38,369 nucleotides of DNA from Candidatus Fermentibacteraceae bacterium (GCA_016744855.1 JADGDO010000014.1:64661-103029), one strand, 5' to 3'; counted from the first letter of the stretch, positions 24,250-32,453 are shown. Program-made: numbers and translations. Notes: generated by a model from the sequence alone, not told the origin.

Positions 24250-25062
24250 TTGAAGCGAATAATATTTCTACTACTTACCTGCGCATTTATAGCTAATGCT
24301 GAATACTACCCCTCAAGGTTCGACGAGGGATTTACCTATTCGGCTATAGAAACCAGACTCTTCTCATTCGCAGCTGACACATCAGAAACTGTCATTGTAA
24401 TCCCTGCGGGTGAGCTCCTTGAGATTAAGGAGTTTACCGGTGAAACCTTTATGGCAGACTCCTGCAGTTGGGGCTGGTACCGGGCAAGGTACCGGGTTGA
24501 AAATAGAGAGTACGATGGTTTTGTCCGGGACCGGAATCTGGCATTTGCACATCTCCCGTTAGGGCTAGACACGCTGTTTGTTTTCAGCCTCTCCGGTTTC
24601 AATGCAACCGATAATGCATTCGAGGGCGCGATCTCGATAATATCAGACGGGCAAATACTTTTCTCAGAAGACTACAGGCCCAACTGGACACCATACGGCA
24701 GGATGTTCGACTACGATGTTACGGCTTCAGCTGCAAATCCTCAGAATCTTACAAATGTTAGAAAGCTTATCGTCTTTTACTCCGGCCTGGATGTTTCCGG
24801 TGTGCAGTGCAGAGAAGATCTTTTCCTGTGGACAGATGACGGGCGACTGGTTGAGGGTCCACAGGCCATTTCTTTATCTGAGGATGAAGATTCAAGGCAG
24901 ACAACTGTGTTTATTCTTCCCTCAACTCCGGGAGGAGAGGCAGATAGAATATCCCTTCGTGAGAGAATCGAGACTTTTAACAGGGAAACACAGGCCTGGA
25001 TGCTAACTAGTGAGCAAACATCCGATTTCTTCTGGACCGGATCCAGATTCGAAGAGCACTAG
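24250..25062 (+). CDS. secreted protein with SH3-like N-terminal region
   Basis: About 270 residues from a TTG at 24250 preceded by AAGAAAGG; the signal peptide is then LKRIIFLLLTCAFIANA. The frame stays open back to 24166, but that would place the start inside the terminator hairpin. Residues ~35-100 (VIPAGELLEIKEFTG, then WGWYRARYRV and YDGFVRDRNLAF) have the spacing of a bacterial SH3 domain, which often binds cell-wall peptides. The remainder is beta-rich without a family I know. It has its own transcript, since a terminator separates it from the pump. Periplasmic or surface location is inferred from the signal peptide. Confidence 0.65.
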   Translation: MKRIIFLLLTCAFIANAEYYPSRFDEGFTYSAIETRLFSFAADTSETVIVIPAGELLEIKEFTGETFMADSCSWGWYRARYRVENREYDGFVRDRNLAFAHLPLGLDTLFVFSLSGFNATDNAFEGAISIISDGQILFSEDYRPNWTPYGRMFDYDVTASAANPQNLTNVRKLIVFYSGLDVSGVQCREDLFLWTDDGRLVEGPQAISLSEDEDSRQTTVFILPSTPGGEADRISLRERIETFNRETQAWMLTSEQTSDFFWTGSRFEEH

Positions 25063-25073
25063 CACAAAAAAAC

Positions 25074-25104
25074 AACAAAAAAAGCCCCCAGCAGAACCGG
25101 GGGC
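25074..25104 (-). terminator. Rho-independent terminator of the Cys-rich operon
   Basis: On the minus strand, GCCCCC and GGGGGC arms with a nine-base loop are followed by TTTTTTTGTTG and more T. It starts 12 bases after the stop of the 106-residue Cys-rich gene. On the plus strand the hairpin is followed by A residues, so it serves the minus strand only. Confidence 0.88.
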
Positions 25105-25116
25105 AAAAAACTCAAA

Positions 25117-25437
25117 TTACTGGCAACCGCCGCCGCCACATCCACCGCCACCGCAGTGAGATTCTTCTACTTCAACTGCTTCTTCAACTGCATCGCAGTC
25201 CTCGCACCCACATGTGCATTCCTCGTCACACATCTCAGATTCACAGTTGCAGCAATCTCCAGTGCAGTCTTCAATTGTGCCCTCGCATGTGCAGTCATCT
25301 GTAACGGTCTCATCGATGTCTTCACAGGTACAGTTATCACATGGGGTAACTCCATCGCAATCCTCATGATCGCAGTCGCCTCCAAGGGCAAATCCTGCAA
25401 GCAGTAGCACCATCATACCAAGTGTAAGCAGTTTCAT
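25117..25437 (-). CDS. secreted, acidic, extremely Cys-rich protein (metal-binding candidate)
   Basis: 106 residues with a signal peptide (MKLLTLGMMVLLLAGFALGG), so the ~86-residue mature protein is exported. It contains 19 cysteines, mostly in CxC, CxxC and CC pairs, within a sea of Asp and Glu and almost no basic residues. The end is striking: HCGGGGCGGGGCQ. The composition suggests a periplasmic or surface metal-binding protein analogous to a metallothionein, or an unusual disulfide-rich protein. It is the last of three genes after an ArsR-family regulator and the 49-residue Cys-rich gene, 18 bases downstream of the latter, with CGGAG eight bases before the ATG. A strong terminator follows. 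I know of no family that it matches; metal binding is inference. Confidence 0.8.
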   Translation of the reverse strand: MKLLTLGMMVLLLAGFALGGDCDHEDCDGVTPCDNCTCEDIDETVTDDCTCEGTIEDCTGDCCNCESEMCDEECTCGCEDCDAVEEAVEVEESHCGGGGCGGGGCQ

Positions 25438-25455
25438 TAAAATATCTCCGATTTT

Positions 25456-25605
25456 TTAGTGTTTGCAGCCGCAACCGCAGTGATCTTCTTTTTCTTTCTT
25501 AACGGGAGCTTCACCATGACATTCACACTGCTGCTCATCGGTACATTCTTCCGGAGTGGTCTTCAGTTTGTCCGGCTGTTCGCAACACTTTTCGTTTCCG
25601 CACAT
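25456..25605 (-). CDS. 49-residue Cys-rich small protein overlapping arsR
   Basis: Short gene found by reading the third minus-strand frame. It encodes 49 residues beginning MCGNEKCCEQPDKLK and ending HCGCGCKH, with 9 Cys and several Lys/Glu; no signal peptide, so it is probably cytoplasmic. The ATG has an excellent ribosome site (GAGGGG, five bases upstream) that lies inside the arsR gene. Its first 43 bases overlap the 3' end of arsR in another frame. The stop is followed 18 bases later by the secreted Cys-rich gene. The cysteine pattern and the shared CG-rich tail of both small proteins suggest a metallothionein-like or metallochaperone pair. Reality is supported by ribosome site, coupling and composition; no family is recognised. 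Confidence 0.72.
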   Translation of the reverse strand: MCGNEKCCEQPDKLKTTPEECTDEQQCECHGEAPVKKEKEDHCGCGCKH

Positions 25606-25913
25606 AATTTCCCCTCTTTGGGGCACGCAGCCCCGTTTTCAATGCTATCCAGCATGGAGGATACTTCTTCCCCCATCTGCTCAAGCAGTTCCCTCTTAAC
25701 TGTATAGTGAATGTGGTAACCACATCTGTTATCCTGTACGATTCCGGCATCACGTAGCACGCGCAGATGCTGAGATATCGAAGACTGCGAGGCACCAAGA
25801 GTTGAAGCGATTAGCCCTACACACTGCCTCTTCGTAAGCAGTAGCTTTACAATCGCCAGCCTTTTCTCACAAGCAAGTGCCTTAAAAACTTTTACCATAT
25901 CAGTAGACTTCAC
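25563..25913 (-). CDS. ArsR/SmtB-family metal-responsive repressor
   Basis: 116 residues, the typical length for ArsR family winged-helix regulators. KALACEKRLAIVKLLL is helix 1-2, QCVGLIASTLGASQSSISQHLRVLRDAG is the helix-turn-helix and recognition helix, and NRCGYHIHYTV is the wing. A Cys at residue 31 lies at the position of the alpha-3 ELCVxD metal motif of ArsR/CadC proteins, and further Cys at 15, 64, 97 and 104 could complete a site. Such proteins leave the operator when metal or metalloid binds. GTG start with GGAG four bases upstream. It heads the operon with the two Cys-rich proteins, and a palindrome sits just upstream (25926-25953), so self-repression is likely. Confidence 0.92.
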   Translation of the reverse strand: MKSTDMVKVFKALACEKRLAIVKLLLTKRQCVGLIASTLGASQSSISQHLRVLRDAGIVQDNRCGYHIHYTVKRELLEQMGEEVSSMLDSIENGAACPKEGKLCAETKSVANSRTN

Positions 25914-25925
25914 CGGGCTCCAATC

Positions 25926-25953
25926 ATATTAGTATATGCGTAATATCTAATAT
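25926..25953. promoter_or_regulatory. palindromic operator candidate upstream of arsR
   Basis: Perfect seven-base arms ATATTAG (25926-25932) and CTAATAT (25947-25953) separated by 14 A/T-rich bases. It starts 13 bases upstream of the arsR GTG, exactly where ArsR-family operators, which are A/T-rich imperfect palindromes, usually lie. The same stretch contains TATATT and TAATAT hexamers that could be the -10 box, so binding would block transcription. Confidence 0.6.
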
Positions 25954-25982
25954 ATATTTATGGGAAGGTCAACCCGATGACA

Positions 25983-26018
25983 TTACGTAACTTGACGTAA
26001 CGCTAAATAGGGTTACGT
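25983..26018. repeat. three copies of ACGTAAC in mixed orientation
   Basis: TTACGTAAC at 25983-25991, GACGTAACG at 25994-26002 and its inverse GGTTACGTTG at 26011-26020. The last two form an inverted repeat (ACGTAAC ... GTTACGT, ten-base spacer), and the first contains the palindrome TTACGTAA. The cluster lies between the arsR operator and the ATPase remnant, and may be a second regulator site or the promoter of the remnant gene. Confidence 0.45.
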
Positions 26019-26045
26019 TGATTAAGGTAATAAGAAAGGATAATC

Positions 26046-26481
26046 ATGAATCTATTCAGGTACGGCCAGATACTTACCAGCGAAGATTTCTGCCCGAGAC
26101 CGCTTATGATTGAACAGCTTACAGCTTACAGCTTTCGCAGAGTCGGGGCAGAATGCATTTGTGCAGGAGGATGATAACAGCTATTGTGAGGCTTGAGAAT
26201 ACAGCATTTTTCCAGAGGAAAATTTTCATCAGGAGGCAGAAAAGCATCAAAGGCCCTCATTGTGCGAGCTGTTGGGATTTCAGGGAACATACCTGGCGGC
26301 GAACAGTTTAATAGGGTTGCTTTCCAAAGAGTTCCTGGAAGCATCGGGAATCCGAACAGCCTCTTCTGTACAGGCGGCTCTTAAACGCCTTGTGAAGCTG
26401 AAGATCATCTACAAATACGAGGGCACATACAGGCTGGCAAATCCATTCTTCGGCTCATGGCTGATATGGAATGGATACTGA
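26046..26481 (+). pseudogene. decayed AAA-type ATPase gene with large internal deletion
   Basis: Two fragments of one gene family in different frames. The first, from the ATG at 26046, reads MNLFRYGQILTSEDFCPRP and LMIEQL before stopping at about 26171. This is the start typical of a family of archaeal-type ATPases (FCPRPxLIxxL), just before where the Walker A loop should come. The second, near 26320-26481, reads KEFLEASGIRTASSVQAALK, then KLKIIYKYEGTYRLANPFFG and SWLIW, the typical C-terminal winged-helix end of the same family. The two are in different frames, and the central ~240 residues with the nucleotide site are missing, so the gene is not functional. Family recognition is from memory of its conserved ends. 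Confidence 0.65.
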
Positions 26482-26558
26482 AGCGGAAGCAAATCTCTTA
26501 ATATCACTATCATTAACAGTAGATGAATTCCTGCAAAGGAAAGAATCATTTAAGAGGC

Positions 26559-28712
26559 TTACCGGGAGAGAACTTCTCTGATTTTTTGTGCCAGATCAAT
26601 AAGGTGATAGGGCTTGCGCACAATTCCCATCGCGCTCTCTGCAAGCTTGTCTCTGTTAACATCGAATTCGGAGTGGCCGCTGACAATCAGCACCTTAACT
26701 GCAGGGTCAAGCTTCAACAGTTCCTGCAGGCACCTGTAGCCCCCCATTCCAGGCATATTAAGATCGAGTAGTACAATATCTACTTTTGCAAGTGATGCAA
26801 ATTTCTCCAGAGCCATCTCGCCGTTTTCAGCAGTGTGTACAGTGTATCCTGTCATCTCAAGGAATTCCTGCGAGAGTTGAATGATGTGCGGTTCGTCATC
26901 GACCAGCAGAACAGTTTCACCCTTTCCTGCAGTCTCTCTAGTTAAATCCTGCTGAACAGGGAGTGGTGAATCAACACTCGCAGCTGTCGGAAGTACAATA
27001 TGGAAAGTGGTTCCAACTCCCTCTTCACTGGTACACTTAACAATCCCTCCAAGACTCTTAACGATTCCGTAAACGGAAGCCAGTCCAAGGCCTGTGCCCT
27101 TGCCCTGTTCTTTGGTTGTAAAAAACGGATCGAATATTTTAGCTTGAAGCTCTTCACTCATTCCACATCCTGTATCCTTTAAGGAAAGAACTACAAAGGG
27201 TCCAAGCAATCTCTCCCCTGTTTCCGGTGAGATTTCGCTCTCCAACACAGACAGTGATGTTGAAATGAGAAGAGTCCCGCCCTGGGGCATTGCATCTACA
27301 GCATTATTCGAGAGATTGAATATGATCTGTTCCAGGTGAATCGGGTCCGCCATTACGGGGTCGAGATTTTCTGCAAGATCCAGTTTAATCTCGACCATTC
27401 TGGGTATAGTGTGTGTAAGAATGTTTGCAGCGTTGGTTACTTCTGCGTTGATGTTGGTAGCAACCTTAACAAACTCGATATTTCTGCTGAAAGCCATTAG
27501 TTTTGTAATCAAAGCCGCTGCTCTTTTACTGGCACCAACTATATGCTCAAGTTCGCTGAGGTCTACCTCAGTGCCGACGTTTCTTTCAAGCAGAAGAATG
27601 GCGTAACCTTCAATCACCTGAAGAATGTTGTTGAAATCGTGAGCAATTCCCCCCGAAAGTGTACCGAGAGCTTCCATTTTTTCAGAGTGCTGCAACCTGT
27701 AAGATTGCTCCAAGAGAGTTTCCTGTGCACTTTCAAGAGTCTTCATTTTCTCATTTAGTCGCTTTTTCAGGTAGAGAGTGGCAATTAAGAGAGAAACTAC
27801 TAGAGCCACAGCAAAGAGAGCCCCGAGCCGTAATATCTGAGCTAAACGCGGGTTCAATTTCCGACTCGGCTGCATCGATATCCACGAACTGCGGAGGGAA
27901 GTCAATTCATCTTCTGAAATTAGATTTAGAGCTTTCTGAACAGCACTGAATAGCATGGGATAATCACGGCTTACTCCGATACTCCACTCAAAAGAGTAAT
28001 CTGTTGTACTGGCCACACGGAGATTGGACAATCCTTCAAGGTTTGAATAGTAAGCTGCAACTGCAAGGTTTCCCACAAAAACATCCATTTCACCAAATGC
28101 TACAGCCTTGAGAGCATCCGGTACATTTTGCATTGTGTGGATGTCATAACTGCCATTGTCGGATTCTCTTACGTAGTTTTCTGAAGCAAATCCCGAGACA
28201 ACGGCTATCTTCATCCCGCCCAGCTCATCCAGATTCATGGCTTCTGTTCGATTGCTCGTAGTAATAATGACCACAGGTACCCTGGCATAGGGAACAGTGA
28301 AGAATGCGTAGCTTTCTCGTTCATCAGTTCTTACAATAGTGGGTGCAACGGAGCAATCACCTTTTGCAAGAGACTGTAGATGCAAATTCCAATCGCTGCA
28401 GGGTTGCTTTATGAATGTTATTCCCAGTCGTTGCTCGACAGCTGCTGTTACATCGGCCCCCAAGCCTATGAACTCACCGTTTTCATCAGCAAACTCTATT
28501 GGTGGGAAATCCGGGTTGTAATAAAGGGTTAGCTTTTCCGCATTCTCATCCAGCCACAATCTTTCCCCCGGGGTAAGAATGGCATTTTCTGTTTTGGGAG
28601 AACCTTCTCTGGTGCTTAGCATTACGATAACATGAAAAACCAGCAGTGCGAGAGCAATGAAGATTAGGGTTTTCTGAACCCTACCGAGTTCGGACAATGA
28701 TGGAATTCCCAA
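26559..28712 (-). CDS. hybrid sensor histidine kinase with periplasmic solute-binding sensor and receiver
   Basis: 717 residues. Order: N-terminal membrane anchor (15-32), a periplasmic solute-binding-protein family 3 sensor (~45-285, with YYNPDFPPIEFADENGEFIG and GLGADV), a second membrane helix (~297-316), a coiled stretch, a histidine kinase with phospho-acceptor His358 in GGIAHDFNN, N box (NLSNNAVDA), G1 (DTGCGM) and G2 (GKGTGLGL), and a C-terminal receiver with phospho-acceptor Asp650 in VLLDLNMPG. The kinase group (HDFNN, EALGTLSGGIAHDFNN) is the kind often paired with DNA-binding response regulators, but none is present here. It probably senses an amino acid or similar small ligand. 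The start is a TTG at 28712, with a GGGGGG run upstream, not fully certain. Confidence 0.9.
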   Translation of the reverse strand: MGIPSLSELGRVQKTLIFIALALLVFHVIVMLSTREGSPKTENAILTPGERLWLDENAEKLTLYYNPDFPPIEFADENGEFIGLGADVTAAVEQRLGITFIKQPCSDWNLHLQSLAKGDCSVAPTIVRTDERESYAFFTVPYARVPVVIITTSNRTEAMNLDELGGMKIAVVSGFASENYVRESDNGSYDIHTMQNVPDALKAVAFGEMDVFVGNLAVAAYYSNLEGLSNLRVASTTDYSFEWSIGVSRDYPMLFSAVQKALNLISEDELTSLRSSWISMQPSRKLNPRLAQILRLGALFAVALVVSLLIATLYLKKRLNEKMKTLESAQETLLEQSYRLQHSEKMEALGTLSGGIAHDFNNILQVIEGYAILLLERNVGTEVDLSELEHIVGASKRAAALITKLMAFSRNIEFVKVATNINAEVTNAANILTHTIPRMVEIKLDLAENLDPVMADPIHLEQIIFNLSNNAVDAMPQGGTLLISTSLSVLESEISPETGERLLGPFVVLSLKDTGCGMSEELQAKIFDPFFTTKEQGKGTGLGLASVYGIVKSLGGIVKCTSEEGVGTTFHIVLPTAASVDSPLPVQQDLTRETAGKGETVLLVDDEPHIIQLSQEFLEMTGYTVHTAENGEMALEKFASLAKVDIVLLDLNMPGMGGYRCLQELLKLDPAVKVLIVSGHSEFDVNRDKLAESAMGIVRKPYHLIDLAQKIREVLSR

Positions 28713-28822
28713 TACGGGCGTGCCCCCCTGTAATCAAGAAAATGTATGAAGATTGTTAAAGATGATAGAAAGATATCCTTATGAGGTCAAGAGTCAGTGG
28801 AATAGAACTCGCCCTTAGGAAG

Positions 28823-31555
28823 TCAGTAGGGTGAGATTACCATGAATGGTCTTTGAATTCCAGCGCGGATCTTGGTTTCCGGGAAGATGGCTGTGTGAAT
28901 TCCCGTACACTGTTCAGGGGAAATGGTTGCATTAGCATTATTGCTGCCAATACCGCACAAAATCAGCAGAGAGAAAGGCACTTCTTCCTGGCCTGTGATA
29001 AATATCCCGGGTTCCCGGCCAAGCCAGTCGACAAGGGCATCGCCTGTTATTGAGTTACACACCAGCCCTGCAACTCCCCGCTCCTGTGCCTTCTTTAGCA
29101 CAGAGGAATCTACCATGGACCCTGTAAAGGCGATATCACCCGCAGATGATTCTGTAAGCAAACGCAGAGGACCAGGAACTGTTTTTCCGAAACCCAGTAC
29201 TGCCTGAATCTTTGACCCGGTGCATTCCATTGCAACCGTTTTTGTGTTGTCTGTAGCAATGACTTTACCTGTCAGAGGACTTTCTATCAGTATCGGTGTC
29301 ATGTTGTACTGCACTGTAACCGTGCCGAGTGTGTGATCAATTTCTGTTATAAAACCTGGCGCAGGTGACACAGACATGCACACCGGATTGTCGTTTCCAA
29401 TCAAGTGTCCTCTGTAGACAAAATCACCTATCTCCACTCGAAGAAATTTCGCCATCTCCGAAGGAGGCACAGACATTTCATTCGCTACCTGAACCACATG
29501 GGGCAGGTCATCATGGCCCATATCTTCTTCCATGAATACAATCCCAGGCGGAAGTATTTTTGTCACAATGCCGTTTACCGGGCTTCCGAATTCAGAGATG
29601 TGTGACTTCTGCTCATGTCGGAAGATGCTCTCTCCGGTCTTAACTGAATCCCCCGGTTCAACGGTGATACACTCTCTGACTTCCTTATCAGAGAGTAAAG
29701 GTGAGCAAAGCAGAGATCCTCTGATATTGATAATGAAGTGTCTTGGGGGTACTTCCTCCACACGGCCCAGGCAGTCTCCCGGGACCACCTCATCTCCTGG
29801 GACTGCGGAGATGTTTCCCGGACAGGGCAGAGACATGGAATACTGGACCAGCCCCGGTTTCGGCTGTTCAATATTTCGAAATGGCAATTCAACTGAACCC
29901 TGAGGCAAAGCAAATTCCCTCTGGAAATCAACCGGTAGCGGCTCTCCCGGCTTTCTGCAGTCGATCAGCAGAGGCAGCCCGTCTCCAACTGATTCAAGGC
30001 CATCCATGGAGGGACCGAATAAATGAACAGTGATATCTGTTGTGTCTTCTATGTAGAGCCAGCTTCCCGGCCACACAGTTTTCTCACCGTCACTACCTGT
30101 AACCCGGGCAAATGGCCCCACTGCTTTCCTGGCAGGAGCAAGAACTCTGCAAACTGCTTTAATGCAATCGTCCTTGTAGCATTGAAGTGCTTCATTTGGA
30201 TACTTCTGCGATAGTGTTCCCATGTGTGGGCTTCGAAAGTGTGTGTCAACATAAAGAGTGGTCAGCCCCGGTGGCCGGAATGCTTCAGCAAGCATCCACG
30301 CCGCACGTACCGGTGTAGAATGGGAGAAAATCCCTCCGGCACCAGTTACCATTTCTAGCTCGTTCAGATGGAATCGCTTTCCACAAAGCGTTCCCAGAGG
30401 CGGGTTTATTGCAGATGGTCTGTTTATCCCGAGTTTTTCTTTCCATGTGAGATTACCTGGGTAGTATGCCACTTCTTTGTGATGGCTCCATGCAACGCGA
30501 AGACCCTCTACAGCAATAGCGGCTTCAATGAGGGATGAGGTAGGACAATCCGGTACTGTCGCAGGGAAGAGGCTCTTTCCCATTGCCCAGCTTCGCACGG
30601 TTTCGGTACTAATATCGCCCAGGTGGCGCATTACAGCAGGCAGACCGGCTTCAGACAGTGTGTTTGTCATGCTGTAAGACATGCCGATGTTGGCGGCTAC
30701 GGTTCGTTCCTGCACTTCATCTGTAACTGTAAATATGTCGGTAGTGGCACCACCCATATCAACCAGTATTGCTCCGGTTCCCATTGCAGAGAGTATTTCA
30801 GCCACTCCAACAGGTGTAGGCATAACCGGAGCAGAGACCAACTCAAGCACAGACGGATACCCCGGAGCCTTCTTCATCACATGCTCCATGAACAGACCCT
30901 GCACCGCCGCAATCGCCGGTCTGGGATTTGTGACCCGATTAGCAGGCGCAATATTCTCGGTTACCTGCATAGCAAAGTGGTTTCCGAGAGTTTCCCTTAC
31001 ATACTCGCGAGCCTCTACATTACCGCAGAACAACAGTGGCATTGCACCTGAGCCATACTTGGGTTGTGGTCGGGCTAAACTTAGCAGATGCGCCATACTC
31101 ACGACACCGGAGATTGCCCCACCGTCGGTTCCCCCTGCCATCAGCACCAGATCAGGGTTCAGCCGGCTCATCTTTTCTATGTGTTCGAGTCTGCTTCCCT
31201 TACTATCCATGGCAAATGCACCGGAGATAACTGCCCCGGCTCCATAGGCCGTAGACTCGGCCATCCGCAGAGAGTCAGCCAGAGTATAGCCGACCACCAT
31301 CATCTGCAACCCACCACCAGCCGAACTGGTTGTGAAGTAGGGAACAAGGAGAAAATCACCATCTATCAGATCAAGCCCGGTACTATCGGCAAGCCTGCGA
31401 ACAGCACGGAAGAGCCCCACCGTCACGTCTGAGAACGGCGGCTCGACAGTTGTTGGTTCCTGCACGGCACCAACAGCGGTAAAAGACCCATCCTTAAGCT
31501 CAAACACTACAACTTTTGTAGTGGTGCTACCTATATCACTTGCCAGAATTAACAT
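28823..31555 (-). CDS. large MutL-type ASKHA ATPase with C-terminal lipoyl-like extension (paralog 2)
   Basis: 910 residues, similar along the whole length to the protein encoded at 15125: same DIGSTTTK, TTVEPPFSDVTVGLFRA, MAGGTDGG, DMGGATTDIF and FRSPHMG blocks in the MutL-like half. The same extension follows, with PGDEVVPGDCLG, VEPGDSVKTGESIF and QAVLGFGKTVPG, and a C-terminal GVAGLVCNSITG / GREPGIFITG module. ATG start with GAGGAA six bases upstream. Co-directional with the hybrid kinase downstream (110-base gap). Like its paralog it stands apart from any B12-dependent mutase gene. Paralogy suggests two related complexes with distinct partners; the function of the extension is unknown. 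Confidence 0.8.
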   Translation of the reverse strand: MLILASDIGSTTTKVVVFELKDGSFTAVGAVQEPTTVEPPFSDVTVGLFRAVRRLADSTGLDLIDGDFLLVPYFTTSSAGGGLQMMVVGYTLADSLRMAESTAYGAGAVISGAFAMDSKGSRLEHIEKMSRLNPDLVLMAGGTDGGAISGVVSMAHLLSLARPQPKYGSGAMPLLFCGNVEAREYVRETLGNHFAMQVTENIAPANRVTNPRPAIAAVQGLFMEHVMKKAPGYPSVLELVSAPVMPTPVGVAEILSAMGTGAILVDMGGATTDIFTVTDEVQERTVAANIGMSYSMTNTLSEAGLPAVMRHLGDISTETVRSWAMGKSLFPATVPDCPTSSLIEAAIAVEGLRVAWSHHKEVAYYPGNLTWKEKLGINRPSAINPPLGTLCGKRFHLNELEMVTGAGGIFSHSTPVRAAWMLAEAFRPPGLTTLYVDTHFRSPHMGTLSQKYPNEALQCYKDDCIKAVCRVLAPARKAVGPFARVTGSDGEKTVWPGSWLYIEDTTDITVHLFGPSMDGLESVGDGLPLLIDCRKPGEPLPVDFQREFALPQGSVELPFRNIEQPKPGLVQYSMSLPCPGNISAVPGDEVVPGDCLGRVEEVPPRHFIINIRGSLLCSPLLSDKEVRECITVEPGDSVKTGESIFRHEQKSHISEFGSPVNGIVTKILPPGIVFMEEDMGHDDLPHVVQVANEMSVPPSEMAKFLRVEIGDFVYRGHLIGNDNPVCMSVSPAPGFITEIDHTLGTVTVQYNMTPILIESPLTGKVIATDNTKTVAMECTGSKIQAVLGFGKTVPGPLRLLTESSAGDIAFTGSMVDSSVLKKAQERGVAGLVCNSITGDALVDWLGREPGIFITGQEEVPFSLLILCGIGSNNANATISPEQCTGIHTAIFPETKIRAGIQRPFMVISPY

Positions 31556-31657
31556 TTGTTTTCCTCGTGAATTGTAAGAGCGAAGATTTCACAAACTTCC
31601 ACTAGTATATAGGAAGATGGGTGCTTCTTAGTTATCTGCTAACTGTTTTACAAATTT

Positions 31658-31669
31658 AAATATACTACT
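31658..31669 (-). promoter_or_regulatory. recurrent AGTAGTATATTT promoter-like element
   Basis: On the minus strand the 12-base sequence AGTAGTATATTT occurs here, 103 bases upstream of the MutL paralog 2 start, and again at 18636-18647, 73 bases upstream of the secreted-protein gene at 17919. Identical 12-mers in two upstream regions, each containing a TATATT -10-like hexamer, suggest a shared promoter or operator. No -35 was identified. Confidence 0.3.
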
Positions 31670-31759
31670 ACCAGTGGAGATCAGATATGACAATTCATGG
31701 TTTTGCAAGGCAAACATTAGGTCAGACATGTTAGAAAACAACTATCACTTCCGCTAAGA

Positions 31760-32371
31760 TCAAAAGATTGTTTTTAGTTGTCCCCAGCTGGTACGGTTGA
31801 GAGATGTGAGCTGATCCCAGTAGACAGCAATGAAGTATTCACCCCATGTGTAAATTTCCCACGCAGTAGCATCGCCGATGAAACTGTGGTTGATACCCAG
31901 GCTATAGTCTGCCAGGATTGAGGGCCATCCACCTCCACTCAGCTCGCTGTTTACAATGCACCAGTAGTCAGGCCCTACTTCCAGAGGAGGGTCATAATAG
32001 ACATATGTTGGCATGTTGTGCAATGCGGTTGCCATAGTCTTGTCAAGCTGCGTAACCGGACCACTTTCATTACCGTTCCATATCTCAATATAGACATCAG
32101 ACGTATCCCATGGATATTCGGTTTTGTGGTAGAACCACACTTCAGTTTGCTCTATGTAACCTAAATCAGCAGTTGGAATGAAGTCTTGTACATCAAACCA
32201 AACTGCCTTGCAGGTCCCATTCCAGTCAAACCATTGTGCAGTTCCGTTGTTGTACTGTAACCACTGCGAATCGTGTGATGTAAGGTCAGGATTAAGATCA
32301 AGAGCAACGGGATTAGCTAGAATAACAGAAGTAACCGACAGGACTATAAAGATTGATAGAATGCCTCTCAT
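31760..32371 (-). CDS. secreted protein with TSWGQLK tail
   Basis: 203 residues with a signal peptide (MRGILSIFIVLSVTSVILAN). The mature part is beta-rich and aromatic (WLQYNNGTAQWFDWNG, EVWFYHKTEYPW and VYIEIWNG), similar in style but not clearly homologous to the duplicated proteins at 17919-19375. The C-terminus is LNRTSWGQLKTIF, matching the tail pattern of three other exported proteins in this window. It is preceded and followed by spacer regions with no visible gene; 31556-31759 holds only promoter-like A/T-rich sequence. Probably a surface or extracellular protein; no enzymatic motif seen. Confidence 0.72.
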   Translation of the reverse strand: MRGILSIFIVLSVTSVILANPVALDLNPDLTSHDSQWLQYNNGTAQWFDWNGTCKAVWFDVQDFIPTADLGYIEQTEVWFYHKTEYPWDTSDVYIEIWNGNESGPVTQLDKTMATALHNMPTYVYYDPPLEVGPDYWCIVNSELSGGGWPSILADYSLGINHSFIGDATAWEIYTWGEYFIAVYWDQLTSLNRTSWGQLKTIF

Positions 32372-32453
32372 AATACCCTACTTCCAAATTACAGAAACTA
32401 ACAAACACTTGAATCTATAATCAGGAAATCCAGTGATTGAGTCAATAGGGGAG

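Noticed and set aside
25074-25104. Considered as a terminator for the plus-strand gene ending at 25062.
   Set aside because: On the plus strand the hairpin is followed by A residues, not T; it fits only the minus-strand operon.
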